A DNA stretch of 64,000 nucleotides. It comes from Leucaena leucocephala. Its lineage: Eukaryota > Streptophyta > Magnoliopsida > Fabales > Fabaceae. Position 1 is the first letter of the stretch; the number at the start of each line of letters is the position of its first letter. The notes below the pieces were generated by a model. That model searched no databases, was not told the origin of the DNA, and worked only from the letters and a program-made list of their open reading frames with translations. The translations under genes were made by a program, and so were the position numbers. The stretch lies in NCBI GenBank assembly GCA_037074615.1, contig CM073527.1, positions 27,900,848 to 27,964,847 on the forward strand, written 5' to 3'. Positions 11,974-22,474 of the stretch are shown in pieces.

Positions 11974-12241
11974 TGTCCCTTATTATAAGACCCTTCTAAC
12001 CAAATTATGTTATTAGAAAAAACTGTTAGAATTAGTTAAAAATAATAAATATATAAGTAATATTCTATTTTTTCTAAATATACCCTTATAAATATAAGAG
12101 GGTGATTGAGAGTGAGAAAAAGAGATGAGAGAAGATATATAGAAAAAGAGAATGAGAGAGGGTATATTAATTAAAGATAAAATAGGTAAAAATATATTTA
12201 ATATGAAGATAAACCCAAAAAATATCTTATAAAAAGGGACA
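11974..12241. mobile_element. MITE with inverted repeats, Stowaway-like
   Basis: Two arms, 11974-11990 and 12225-12241, are near-perfect inverted repeats of TGTCCCTTATTATAAGA (one mismatch). The core is AT- and purine-rich with no ORF. The CCC-TTATTATAAG style of end is typical of Stowaway-type MITEs, although the outermost ends and a TA duplication are not clear. Confidence 0.55.
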
Positions 12242-12269
12242 AGTCATTTCAACAAAAAAGATCTTATAC

Positions 12270-12746
12270 TAAGTGTCTGTTTGGCAACAGCTTTTGAGAA
12301 TTAATTTTGGTTAAAATCTCGATTTTGAAAAATTTAAAACAAACATAAATTTTTGTCCAAAATTGATTTTGGTCAAAACCTTAGTTTAAAAAAATTTGAA
12401 CCAAACAGCCATTTTTGTCCAGAATTGATTTTGGACAAAACTTCGGTTTGAAATCATGATTTTGAATGAGCTATTGAAAATAGATTTTAGAATTGTAAAA
12501 AAGCTTATGGACTATCCAATTACTATTTTACCCTTATTTTTTTATACACCCTCTCCTCTATCATCTCTCATCTCTTCTTTAGTAATATAAAAAGTGATTA
12601 TACTACTAATCATTCAAACATCTCTATTTTTAAAATCTATTCTCCCCAAAATCTATTATCTATAATCTATTATTCTTAAAATCTATTCTCCAGAATCTAT
12701 TCTTCCTAAAATTTATTCTCCAAAAACTAATCCAAACGGGCCCTAA
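12270..12746. mobile_element. Tourist/Harbinger-like MITE with TAA target duplication
   Basis: A non-coding element of about 471 bp between two TAA triplets (12270-12272 and 12744-12746). Its ends are imperfect inverted repeats of roughly 30 bp: the left begins GTGTCTGTTTGG and the right, reversed, begins GGGCCCGTTTGG. A 3-bp TAA duplication with GGGC-GTTTGG ends is the hallmark of PIF/Harbinger-derived (Tourist) MITEs. The interior contains the repeated theme AAAATCTATT near 12630-12720. Confidence 0.72.
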
Positions 12747-13826
12747 AAGACCATGAGACGTAAACAAGTCAAGATTTGTAGAGGGTGCACGGTCACTGGA
12801 ATGTTTGTTTAGTTGTAACATGGGGCCCTTGACAAGTTTTCATCCACAAGAAAGGCATTTGTTTATATGTAAAAACAAAACAAAATCATCCACAGATAAC
12901 GACGTATGCGTTCTTTTAGTTGTGGACATGTTCCATTGAAACACGCATCATATTCCATTCCTAAGCTTTTAATATAAGCTTGTCGGTATTTTTGTTGATG
13001 ATCTTTGCTGTCTGAACCTCTTAAAACAGCAATTGCGCCGGTTAATCAGCACACAGTCAAGTTTGAATTCTGCTGATTACTTCTTACCTCCCTTGCTTGC
13101 TAGGTTAAAATGCTTTGATCGACATCACCGTGTGAAGTTCAACCCGAGAGAGGATAAATAGGGAGATCAGTTGTAGGATTTTGGTTATGAGATCGAAGTA
13201 GGTTTCAAATTGCAGAAAACATACACTAAATAGCATTGTTTCAAAGTCACGCAATCACTTTTTCCCCTCTCGTCTTATCATTCTCTTTATATGTTAAAAT
13301 GCTACTGGACTGTGACCAGTCGAGGGTGTCTAACTTGGAAGTCATTTTCTAAAGGATTCTTAAAGATGAAATTTGTTTTAAATTAGCAAAACAATTTCAG
13401 TCAGTTTCTTGAGCCGTGGTTTTGTGTTATAATTTACTTCAATAGTGTGAAAAATACACTTCCGATGAATTAGCCAGGAATGGCACGATGCTTAAATCTA
13501 TTCTGTAGTTCTTGAGATGGCATGTAACTACGCTTAGAAGCGAAAACCTGGCAACACAAGTTTCTATATAGTGTGCTTCAAAATAAGATTCCCAGAAACT
13601 ATGCGGATAAACGAAAATTTTGGGATGAGACGAGGGAACTGGTATATTGGGTTTCTTGTGATGGAAGAGAATTAAAAACAGAAACATATTAGCTGGAAAA
13701 GAGCTATAGAGATCTAGTAGCTGATCCCTTTTCTCTGAGTCTTCCAACATCTTTAAATCTAGCTTGTAGCTCAGATTTGATGATTACGCCCTATCCACTC
13801 CCTTTTTTTCCTTCTTTTTCCCACAG
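12747..13826. other. Intergenic gap
   Basis: Unremarkable AT-rich sequence. Short ORFs such as 13439-13750 on the minus strand have no recognisable domain. I see no gene before the TATA box at 13827. Confidence 0.4.
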
Positions 13827-13834
13827 TATATAAG
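13827..13834 (+). promoter_or_regulatory. TATA box of the small ORF at 13873
   Basis: TATATAAG sits after a long pyrimidine tract, 39 bp upstream of the ATG at 13873. A start site about 30 bp downstream would leave a 5' leader of only around ten bases. Confidence 0.5.
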
Positions 13835-13872
13835 ACCAGCCGGCTTACTAGTTGCTGCATTGTCGTCAGAAA

Positions 13873-14121
13873 ATGTCAAGTGAGAAAGGTAACGGGGAAT
13901 TCTCAGACACCGTAGGTTTCAACGTTCAAGACGGTGCTGTTCAGCAATCATCAAACAAGAGATACTATGAGAATTGCCACTTGGGAAAATCACTGGCATA
14001 CAGGGCGGTTTATGGTTGTGGCGGAGGAAGCGGCAGAAACGTAAGAGGCAACGATGCTGCCAGAATGTCACCGAGCAGGCTCAGCAAGGTCTCCATGGCT
14101 TCCGATCAAGCACACAACTAG
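13873..14121 (+). CDS. Small hypothetical protein, 82 residues
   Basis: I do not recognise this protein. It is a single-exon ORF of 82 residues starting at ATG 13873; the frame is open upstream but has no earlier ATG. It is hydrophilic and basic near the C-terminus, without signal peptide or membrane segment. It has an aromatic patch, KRYYENCHLGKSLAYRAVYG, followed by a Gly-rich stretch (CGGGSGRNVRG) and a Ser-rich tail with SPSRLSKVSMAS. A clear TATA box upstream and good plant-like composition support a real gene. The lack of a known family and of a second exon keeps confidence moderate. It could be a lineage-specific small protein or a chance ORF behind a promoter for another transcript. 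Confidence 0.45.
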   Translation: MSSEKGNGEFSDTVGFNVQDGAVQQSSNKRYYENCHLGKSLAYRAVYGCGGGSGRNVRGNDAARMSPSRLSKVSMASDQAHN

Positions 14122-14968
14122 CAAAAATGTTAACCTCTATACTTCACACCTACCATACTTAGAGTCCCACTTTTCAGTTCCTTTTTCCAACAGAAACTAG
14201 TGTACTCTTAAGAAGTAATTCTCCCTTTGTGGCATATGCAAGCGCGCACACACACAAAAATATATGTGCCTGCGCTTGTTTGTGCGTGTGATGTGGGAAT
14301 GCACTCGTAAGATTAGACCACTTATATCGTTAGCATGTTTATATGCTTATTCTTAATATTTAAACTTGGCTTTGCACTTTGTCCAAAAGTTGAGTACCTT
14401 CTAGCTTTTCTTTTGGAACGAGATGGAGGGTTTCGCCACCAATAAAAGAAAAGAAACGAAACTCAGATCTTGAGCTCATCGCTGTGATATGGACCTGCTG
14501 GGTTCTCAAATAGAGATGGGCCTTCTAAATTCTAGCTAGTGACGCTTCATGCAGTTTTTTCGTTGGGCCCAGCAAGGCAGCAACCTTCTCCTTCATCGAT
14601 TGACCCAACAGCACCACTCAGAGTTATCACATACGATAACAAACTCTTATCCTATAAATACTTTTTAAACTCTAAATTTATGCCCTAATTTTATTATAAG
14701 ATTAATATTAAATCTATCTAAACTTTTTTATAAAGGAAAGTTTATATTCTTTGTGTATTTTCAACCAACACCCAACTACAAGCAAGTGAGGAACTAGGAC
14801 GATGAGTTTTCTTTTTCTTTTCTCTGCCGATCGTTGAGCTGCTTTGTTTGTTTGTTGGAGAATGTTAGTTTTGTTTCTTTATTTATATCCTCTACTTTAC
14901 TTCCACACAGTTCCCAACTGTAACACTCTGTTGTTATGGTTTGCCCCGCTTTTTTGTTAATTCAATTA
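14122..14968. other. Intergenic gap
   Basis: Downstream flank of the small ORF, with a short CA-rich run near 14247 and AT-rich DNA. No gene recognised. Confidence 0.4.
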
Positions 14969-15018
14969 AAATTCAACTAATTAAACAATAGGGAAATTCA
15001 ACTAATTAAACAATAGGG
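14969..15018. repeat. Perfect 25-bp tandem duplication
   Basis: The unit AAATTCAACTAATTAAACAA plus TAGGG occurs twice back to back (14969-14993 and 14994-15018), directly upstream of SINE copy 1 and overlapping its likely left target-site duplication. Confidence 0.9.
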
Positions 15019-15190
15019 TTAGTTCGAGTAGGAAGCGACTCGGTATCACTTAAGTGAGATCTTGAATTCGAGCCTTGGCGTATGCAGAAAATCTCTATTA
15101 GGAGACTTATCTACCATAGCTAAATGCGCAACGTGGGTCAGATCCGGATATAGTCGAGGCAAAACTCCGATGAATCGGGTAAGAAAAAAA
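15016..15190 (+). mobile_element. tRNA-derived SINE, family A copy 1
   Basis: About 175 bp matching copy 2 at 28615-28801 along its whole length. It has a B-box-like GAATTCGAGCC near 15063, a degenerate A-box about 30 bp upstream and an A-rich tail near 15181-15191. The flanks AATTAAACAATAG (15003-15015) and AATCAAACAATTAG (15191-15204) look like a decayed target-site duplication. It is non-autonomous and needs a LINE for movement. Confidence 0.7.
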
Positions 15191-15204
15191 AATCAAACAA
15201 TTAG

Positions 15205-16391
15205 ACTTAATAGTAAAATAATAGTGTAATAACTAAATAAAAAAAATAATATATACATTTATTAAATTTGTGTACAAAATCAAATAAAAACATTAAAGTT
15301 TAAAAAAAAATAAAAGACTATATTGCCAATTAAATGACACCATAAAAGTAAAAAATAAAATTAAATAAAATAACACCACATGGGACAGTATAACGCATGT
15401 TAACTTAATTTTACACGGTATTCCTCCTAGCTAGTTCATGAATGGTATAATGTTTCATGAATTTTAGATCTAACGCTGATGGATAGTGACCGTCTAACAG
15501 ATGTTAACTTAACAAGCAAGTATAGGAAGGCAGATATTAAAATGGCAGTAGCATTAATTTAGTTATTTGTTGACAGAGACGAAGCGTTAATTTAATAGCA
15601 ATAATCAAGAGAGAGGAGGTCGACAGAAAAGTGAAATCCAAAGTCAGAAGTAGGCAGAGAAGAACGTGGAGTGGGGCATTGCATTGGGTGTACGTGAATG
15701 CTGCCATGCATTCCCTTGAAGTGGGCCTTTTGGTTGCTCATCAGAGATGCATATCGCAACAACGACGGGCATTGGCATGAACTTAACAAGCCTCCATGGA
15801 AGGCCAATTAAGCAGGCTCCTCATTCTGTGTTTTGCAGGACGATGACTCTTGACAAGTGCGGTGGGCCTTGAGCTATCAATCATGTCTCAGTGCATCTCC
15901 TCGTCATCCTCAAATTTCCTAAAAAAATAGAATCCCCACATGTACATGTTCCTCCCTACTTCGCTCGCGCTCATCACACCACCTGGGAATTTAATACCAT
16001 TATCTGATCCTTTGACTGATACAACTTGACAATTCGCAAGAGATTTTAATATTCAAATGAATCTGTACTCCACAGTTAGAATCTTGCTATTCCTGCTAGA
16101 GCTACATACATACAGCCATTTAGCTCTGCGTTAACGTAACACGCGTCTTGGCCAAGTGAAATTTTCTGAAGCGTACATAAAGATATTTCAGCCATGACTA
16201 ATTTCATAATGTCGTGGAATCTTGGATTGGCTACGCGTTAGCATAGGAAACCGAACATATGTCCTTGATATCTGTCTACGTTCGTACGTAGGGAAGGGGT
16301 CATCCATCAATATTTGCCACCCTCCTCGGTCCATTATTGTGTGGTGGTACATTAGAATTATATAGCACGTTTGATCATTATAATCGTATAT
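15205..16391. other. Intergenic gap
   Basis: AT-rich at first, then ordinary intergenic sequence. The minus ORFs at 15592-15807 and 16414-16605 have no recognisable domain and were not called. Confidence 0.4.
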
Positions 16392-16406
16392 CCCCCCCCC
16401 CCCCCC
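16392..16406. repeat. Poly-C run
   Basis: Fifteen consecutive C bases, unusual in this AT-rich window and a likely place for length errors. Confidence 0.9.
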
Positions 16407-17348
16407 TCCCTTTTCACTGCCAAATTAGATCTGTTTGTCTTTGGAGCAACGGAAGCCCGAGAAAAACGGAATAGGGAGGAAATGCGGGAGCACGGCCATT
16501 GAAGAGGGGAGGCGTTTCCAAATTAAATCCAAAAAGCGAAATTAGGAATGACATCGGATTCTTGTTTCTGCACGCCACCCCATTCAAACAAAACAGTACG
16601 CTCATCCTTCAGTTTAATTTCTCCCCTTCTTTTCTTCATCTATACCGCTAAATAATCGGCCTATATTAACTGGTTTACATCCCGCTTGCAAATCCTCCCA
16701 GCCCCAGAAAAGTCAAATATGGGTTTTAGAGTTTGATGGAGACTTGGGCTGTCACTCCTCTATAAAAGTCTTGCTTTTGAACTTTTTGAGGGCACCGGAC
16801 GAGTAGTGATGATCGTGGTTTACTTTTTTACGTACTTTCCAGTGCCTCTTGGTTGGCCGGCCTTTTATGGGTCAAGAACTCAGCAAAAACATTCTTCACT
16901 CGTTCTTTATTGCTATCATTAACACTCTCTTTCACTAAAATGATTATAAATAAATAATGATGCTATGCGATGCACAATGGGCATAACCGACAAAGGCGTC
17001 GAATTTCTCGTTGGCAGCAGACGAGGGCCTGTCCACCCAGCCAAACCCTCAATCTCAGACAGTTTTGCCAGTCGCCTTTCAAAATGGCTTCTGCTTTTTA
17101 AGACTCTCAATAAAAACAATTTGAAACGCTCCTCCTTTCTTTCTTTAACCCCAAATTCCCAGCGCCGCACTCCTCTTCCTAACCATTTGCTCATTTCTCC
17201 CTCAAGACACGTTTCCTTGCTTTGCTTCCATTATATATTTTCCCCATCCTACCCCTCCCCTTCTCGAAACCCTAACTTCCTTCCCTGCCTCGTTAAATAC
17301 ATCCCCCATGCCTCCTACCTCCCTTCGCCATTGATTCCGATCGGCGCC
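16407..17348. other. Upstream region of the DUF3511 gene
   Basis: The frame upstream of 17349 is open from 16965, but that N-terminal extension has no family similarity, so I treat it as promoter and 5' leader. A CTATAAAAG element occurs near 16760. Confidence 0.4.
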
Positions 17349-17648
17349 ATGGAAGGATCCGGATCGGGTCACCGACCGTATGGCATCGTGAGCGGCAAAA
17401 GTTACGGCTCCAACAGCGGCTACACGGGACGACCGGGTTCGCCCGGTGGGGTAGCGGTTCCGGGGAGCGCGAGCGGGGGGAGTCAGGGCGCAGGGAAGCC
17501 CTGGGGATTCAAGGATCCGGAGGCGAAGAGGAAGAAGAGGATTGCCAAGTACAAGGTGTACGCAGTTGAAGGTAAGGTGAAGACATCGCTCAGGAAGGGG
17601 CTGCGGTGGATCAAGAACAAGTGTTCTCAGATCGTCCATGGCTACTGA
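17349..17648 (+). CDS. DUF3511 family protein
   Basis: A single-exon gene for 99 residues starting at ATG 17349 in a good plant context (GGCGCCATGG). The N-terminal half is a Gly/Ser/Pro-rich, probably disordered stretch. The C-terminal half is the DUF3511 domain: PWGFKDPEAKRKKRIAKYK, then VYAVEGKVKTSLRKGLRWIK and NKCSQIVHGY to the end. The domain is highly basic and amphipathic. Plant DUF3511 proteins are small, usually around 100 residues, and have no established biochemical role, so I assign none. An earlier in-frame start at 16965 is possible on paper, but the added 128 residues look like untranslated sequence and the family starts close to the chosen Met. The gene appears intact. Confidence 0.88.
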   Translation: MEGSGSGHRPYGIVSGKSYGSNSGYTGRPGSPGGVAVPGSASGGSQGAGKPWGFKDPEAKRKKRIAKYKVYAVEGKVKTSLRKGLRWIKNKCSQIVHGY

Positions 17649-18665
17649 GCGGCTCCATCCGGTCCAATCATGCCACGTCAAGCGAGCACATTGTTAGTCT
17701 GGGATGGATGCTGATGTGGCAACAATTAATTCAAAGATATAGGACTATATATTGTAAACAATTTCTGACTTTGACTCTCGCCTTCCCTCTTGATTTTGAC
17801 GTTTCCTCATTTCATTTTCATGGTTTGTCCCTTTTAATCAAACCATCATGGATGATTGAGAGACTGGGGTGCCGTCTGGGTTGCTGATAATGATCCTTCA
17901 TGCTGGATCGCAAATTAAACGCGCTTGCTCCGGGCTGATCCGTTCATACTTCTTCTGCCGACCAACTACTCTCTCTGTTTCCACTTTCCACTTAGTTCTC
18001 TTATAAACCATTCTTAAAATACTCGCTCATCGCTCGTCAATGCCAACGCATGGGAACAAAATGACCATTAGTTTACGCCTGACGATTATAACTAGACATT
18101 GTTTTTATATGCAGATTATAATTATACTGCTTGCCGCTTGGGGTGTGATTCGTGGTTAGCTATTAACTCAAACTGCTTCAAAACTTAACTAAGCAGTCGA
18201 CCTAGAATGTTATATACAATTTGCCTTGATAAATCAGATATCAAAGTGAGTTAATTCTAACTTGTAAATATCAACGAATTATAGTATTACACTCTGTAAA
18301 ACTACAATCAATGGATACTATTTGATATTCTGTTTTTGCGTATAATCCTGTAGAATTTACCCCCCAGATTCATATCATATGCTCTAAGAACAAGCTTCTT
18401 AAAACTCGTTTCCTTATATTTAAAACTCAATTATTTACTATTTACATCTCATCTTTAGGGATTTAAAACTACCCGTGTATAAGATAGAGATAGAGATTTA
18501 AAACTATCTTATGTTGGCGATTGAGTAAAGGCGTTTTCGTCCACCAGGATGTGTTGGCCATGACTCATGACTGCCTTTGCACTTGTGTGTCATTTTTTAA
18601 ACTCAAAAAACTTATTTTCTTTACAGCAGACTTATTTATTATTTTCGGATGATATTATATTAAAG
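17649..18665. other. Intergenic gap
   Basis: The 3' flank of the DUF3511 gene, then AT-rich sequence without a recognisable gene or repeat. Confidence 0.4.
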
Positions 18666-18967
18666 TGGCAAGAGATTCTTTTTTTTTGGTAAAAAAAATT
18701 GTTAGAAAGGGATTGGTCTCACTCACGATTCAAGGGTAGGGCGAAGTCTCCCTTCTTCCTATGCGATTCCAATGTTGGACAGGGTGAGTCGTCTATTATC
18801 CTCAAGCGTAAACCTAGGCACCCATGAGATAGGATGCCTCCCCAAGTGCCGTGACTAGAACTACAATAAAATGGTACTCCCCAGAGTTTGAACACGCTCC
18901 AAATGATCGCATGTCTCACCCCTTTGCCAGCTGAACCCACGAACGATGGGTAAATGGCAAGAGATTC
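18666..18967 (-). mobile_element. SINE, family B, with perfect 13-bp target duplication
   Basis: The 13-mer TGGCAAGAGATTC occurs at 18666-18678 and 18955-18967 and frames 276 bp. Read on the minus strand, the element has an A-box-like TGGCAAAGGGG near 18925, a B-box-like GTTCAAACTC near 18889, and ends in an A-rich tail seen as poly-T at 18679-18687 on the plus strand. Pol III boxes, an A tail and a 13-bp duplication together define a tRNA-type SINE. It is unrelated in sequence to SINE family A of this window. Confidence 0.78.
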
Positions 18968-19246
18968 GATAGTGGGCTGGAAGCTGAAGTGTGGGGGCAT
19001 GAGCCCATTGAGCCCACCGGATAGGCAATTAAAGTACAGTCTCACCTAGTGAAAAAAAGACTCATTTTATTTTATATTAGTATCATCTTAAAAGAAAAAA
19101 ATAAAATTTTAGTTTATTTTTAAATTGTAGGTAAACTTAGCTATTTTCTAAATATTTTTATATAAAAAAAATAAAAAAGAAAAGGCAGTAGCCCGGAATC
19201 TTCCCCGTTTGAAAACAATGGTAGGAGTGGTTATCAGAAAAAAGTT

Positions 19247-19735
19247 TAAGATCTATTTGGATAGAATTTTAGAAACAAACTTATAAAAAAAAGGGGTTTT
19301 GGACTACTTATAGAAAATGGCTTTTGGATAAGAGTTTATGAAAAAAAAAATAATTTTGAATAAATGAGTGTTTGGATAGTTATCTCTAAAAGTACTTTTG
19401 TTATTGATAAATTACGAAAAAAATATGAGTATTAAATGAGGAGAGATAAGAGATGAGATGAGAGATGGTATAAGAAAGAAAAAAGAGAAAAAGTATGAGA
19501 GAGGATAAAAAAAAATAAAAATAATATAATAATTAGTTAGTTCATAAGTTCTTTTACTATTTCACAAGTTATTCTAATTAACTTATCTAAAATATTAATT
19601 TTAAACTATAATTTAATCTAAAAATCCGTTTAAATAAATATAATTATTTATTTTAATTTTTTTAAATTAAAATTTTAATCTAAAAACTCATTGAAAATTA
19701 TGTTTTCATGATTTCTAAACACACTATTAATATCA
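19247..19735. mobile_element. Possible MITE (weak terminal repeats)
   Basis: An AT-rich, ORF-free block starting near GATCTATTTGGATAG and ending near CTAAACACACT. The ends are only weakly inverted copies and are flanked by TAA/TTAA. The core has a purine-rich AGAGATGAGATGAGAGATGG theme that resembles, on the opposite strand, the core of the MITE at 12270-12746. The element type is uncertain. Confidence 0.32.
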
Positions 19736-20803
19736 TCGCACTTTCTTTGAAACCTCTTTCCAAAGCGGTAAATAAATTAGGATAACGAAGAATCTGAGGT
19801 TTATATGACCGGAGGTTTTAGACAAAAAAGAAACATATGATTGGAGGTTGACACTGCCTAGCCTTGCAGAGACCGCTCCGTATGAACTCAGGTTGCGCCT
19901 CAAACCTCTCATGTCTCCGCTCCCCATGTGCACTGCCGTTGACCTCGCCCCTATGCTATCACTCTCATTACCCCTAATGCCAATGTGAACACGAATAGAT
20001 GAAATCCTGTTCACATGTACCTTTCACAATTGGACTCTGATTTCTCCTAATTGACAATCGCACCCATCACAAGTACACCTCTCAAACGGAGAAAATAGAG
20101 AACGAAGGTAAACCAATCAGGATGTGGCACGAGAGCACCTCCCTTCCATGTTTCAACGAAACTAATTTTTAATGGGGAGCTTTGGATCCGCTTTCCTCAG
20201 ATTGGCCCCACCCCGTAATCATTATATTGGCACAATTAAGCAGCCGTTTGCTCGCCGCACAAAGCCCCTCATCTTTTTCCTGCCTTATGATTGACAACTT
20301 ATCCCTACATTCCAACCACTCCCAGCCTTCCTTCAAGTGGCCGTGGGTCCCCTTCTCCTGATATGACCAAAATGACCCTTCCCCTTCCCCTTCTGCTGCT
20401 TCTATCTTTCATCAGCTCACCACTCAATCCTCCAACTGAGCAATGCTTCAGATGCTAGAAATTGAGCACCAAATTTGCCCAATCCTACATAATAAACAAG
20501 ACTAGGAAATATGGATTCCTCAGACTGATATAAACGCCAAAACGGATAATTTCTGGGATATATTAGCTGTAAACCATATACTGACTGCAAGTTGATGAAA
20601 TCACCTAGACGAAACGAGGGGCAGAATAGGCAGCGAACAAAAATAATCCAGCTTGATCTACCCGCGTAAAGGGTACTGCCGTGTGTCCATAAACATTATC
20701 AAACAAATTGGCACCGCCCGCGGCTCACATTTCTATACCCCGAATTTACCATGTTGCCCTTGCTCCCTTCCCTCACGACCGCGTCCAAAATGCCCGTCCC
20801 CCA
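19736..20803. other. Upstream region of the DUF761 gene
   Basis: Ordinary intergenic sequence up to the TATA box at 20804. The minus ORF 19733-20014 has no recognisable domain. Confidence 0.4.
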
Positions 20804-20810
20804 TATAAAA
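20804..20810 (+). promoter_or_regulatory. TATA box of the DUF761 gene
   Basis: TATAAAA in GC-rich surroundings, about 105 bp upstream of the ATG at 20916, a typical plant core promoter distance. Confidence 0.55.
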
Positions 20811-20915
20811 GCACCAAGTCTCTCGCTACTCCCAACCGCCATCATCATCATTCGTCCACGCTCCTACTCACAGTTACAAGCAAGCTTCTCAGCTTTTGAT
20901 TTCCACATTTTCATA

Positions 20916-21392
20916 ATGGGCATTGAGAGCCGTCACGGTGCTGATAGAGCATGGAAGATATTGCGGCTGGCTCTGCTCTGGGCTCGCAAAGGTGGCGTCT
21001 TCAAGCGCAGGCTTGTGACGGAGATGCGTCTTCTTCCCAAGTACTTGAGACGCCTCACCCACGCCACACCGCCCAGCCATATCTATTACGGCGAACGCAA
21101 GCTCTCCTTCGATGAGACCCCTATGTTCAATCGTCCCTCCTCCATGCGCTTCCATTTGCCTCACATCCCTTGTATTAATCCACGTGTTGATTTTGAATAT
21201 GACGGAGACGATGATCTCCGCTATGATAACGGCGAAGACGGCTATCAATGTGAAGAAGAAGAAGAAGACGACGACCAAGGGATTGATGTGCGAGCCGAGG
21301 AGTTCATTGCTAAATTCTACCAGCAGATGAAGCTCCAAAGACAGGTTTCTTATCTACAGTACAACGAAACACCCACCAGACTCAATTGTTGA
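20916..21392 (+). CDS. DUF761 family protein
   Basis: A single-exon gene of 158 residues from ATG 20916. The first 45 residues are basic and helical (DRAWKILRLALLWARKGGVF). The middle holds a small conserved block with HIYYGERKLSFDETP, then an acidic run (CEEEEEDDDQGIDV). The C-terminus is the DUF761 signature, DVRAEEFIAKFYQQMKLQRQ followed by VSYLQY, as in plant proteins often labelled cotton fiber-expressed. The family is plant-specific, often stress- or growth-related by expression, but its molecular role is not established. An earlier in-frame start at 20751 exists upstream of the Met, but that part lies between the TATA box and the natural start, so I do not use it. The gene looks intact. 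Confidence 0.88.
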   Translation: MGIESRHGADRAWKILRLALLWARKGGVFKRRLVTEMRLLPKYLRRLTHATPPSHIYYGERKLSFDETPMFNRPSSMRFHLPHIPCINPRVDFEYDGDDDLRYDNGEDGYQCEEEEEDDDQGIDVRAEEFIAKFYQQMKLQRQVSYLQYNETPTRLNC

Positions 21393-22474
21393 CGTTGCTT
21401 CTTTCATTGCGCTATTCATTCGTGTCTCAGAATTTTGGAGTCCGCACATTTTGCGGGAGTTTTGTAGATACCCAGAGCTACGGCGGAGATCGAGTATTTA
21501 CGTTTCATTCTTTTTAGCGATGTTTTTATATTTCATATCACAGTCAAATAAATATCAACCTTCCAATTTTGAATTCTTTTAAAAGAGAATGTGGTGTTGG
21601 ACTTGGAATCGTTATGATGTTATTATTACTGAATTTTCTTTTGGCAGAGGCGAGTGCTTCTCCTTTCAAGAGCTGCCAACAGTGCTTTTCACTTGTTTTA
21701 TAGTAGATTTAGTACGAAATATCATGGTATTAGGTACACATCTCTTCTCACCGATAAGCACCCAAAAAAACAGTGCAAGATTTGCATGTTATTATTTGCT
21801 TTTTATTTAGATGGAGAGATAGTCGGGGACGCCAGCTAAACGTAATATGGGATTATTTTCTAGATTAATGAGACAGCAATTTAAGATGGAATGGATAAAT
21901 AAATAAATACAAAATTCTCCAAAATTTCAAGATCGGAACAAGAACGCGTTGATTGTACGATCTAAATCTTCATGTTGTTTAACAAATTTACATGATACAA
22001 ACAGATGGAAAATGTGGGGTCAATATTTTAAAAATTGCGCCCACCTCGATAATGCAGCAAACAAGGAAAGCAGATCACTTAATTTGGCACCTAAATCTTA
22101 CATATGGAAAAAGGCAGGATTTTGAGGGTAACCTTAAATCTTATAATTAACATCCTGACAGACAGTGCAGTAGACATTAACACAGCTCTTTCGGGTTACA
22201 TCATAATCAAAAGACCCTAACGCTACATCTACTGATTAAATTATTGAACCTTAGACACAGAGTGTGAAAGTAAAAGAGTCCAAATATCGTTACAATGGAC
22301 ACGCTTTTGGAACCAATTAAAACGAATATGGAGCAGCTGCACATATACGCGGCTGCGGGGAATCCCTTCACCCCTACCTTTCTCCTTCTCTTGTTATTTT
22401 TTTTTCCAAAAAAAAAAACATAATATCCTAACCAAAAATACTATGGCATAGTGAAAATAGCACAAGATTGTGCG
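21393..22474. other. Gap between convergent DUF761 and CTP synthase genes
   Basis: The 3' flanks of two converging genes. AT-rich; short ORFs at 21589-21839 have no domain. No repeat recognised. Confidence 0.4.

Noticed and set aside
17202..17681. 159-residue minus ORF
   Set aside because: Antisense of the DUF3511 gene.
20889..21338. 149-residue minus ORF
   Set aside because: Antisense of the DUF761 gene; its poly-Phe run is simply the acidic run reversed.
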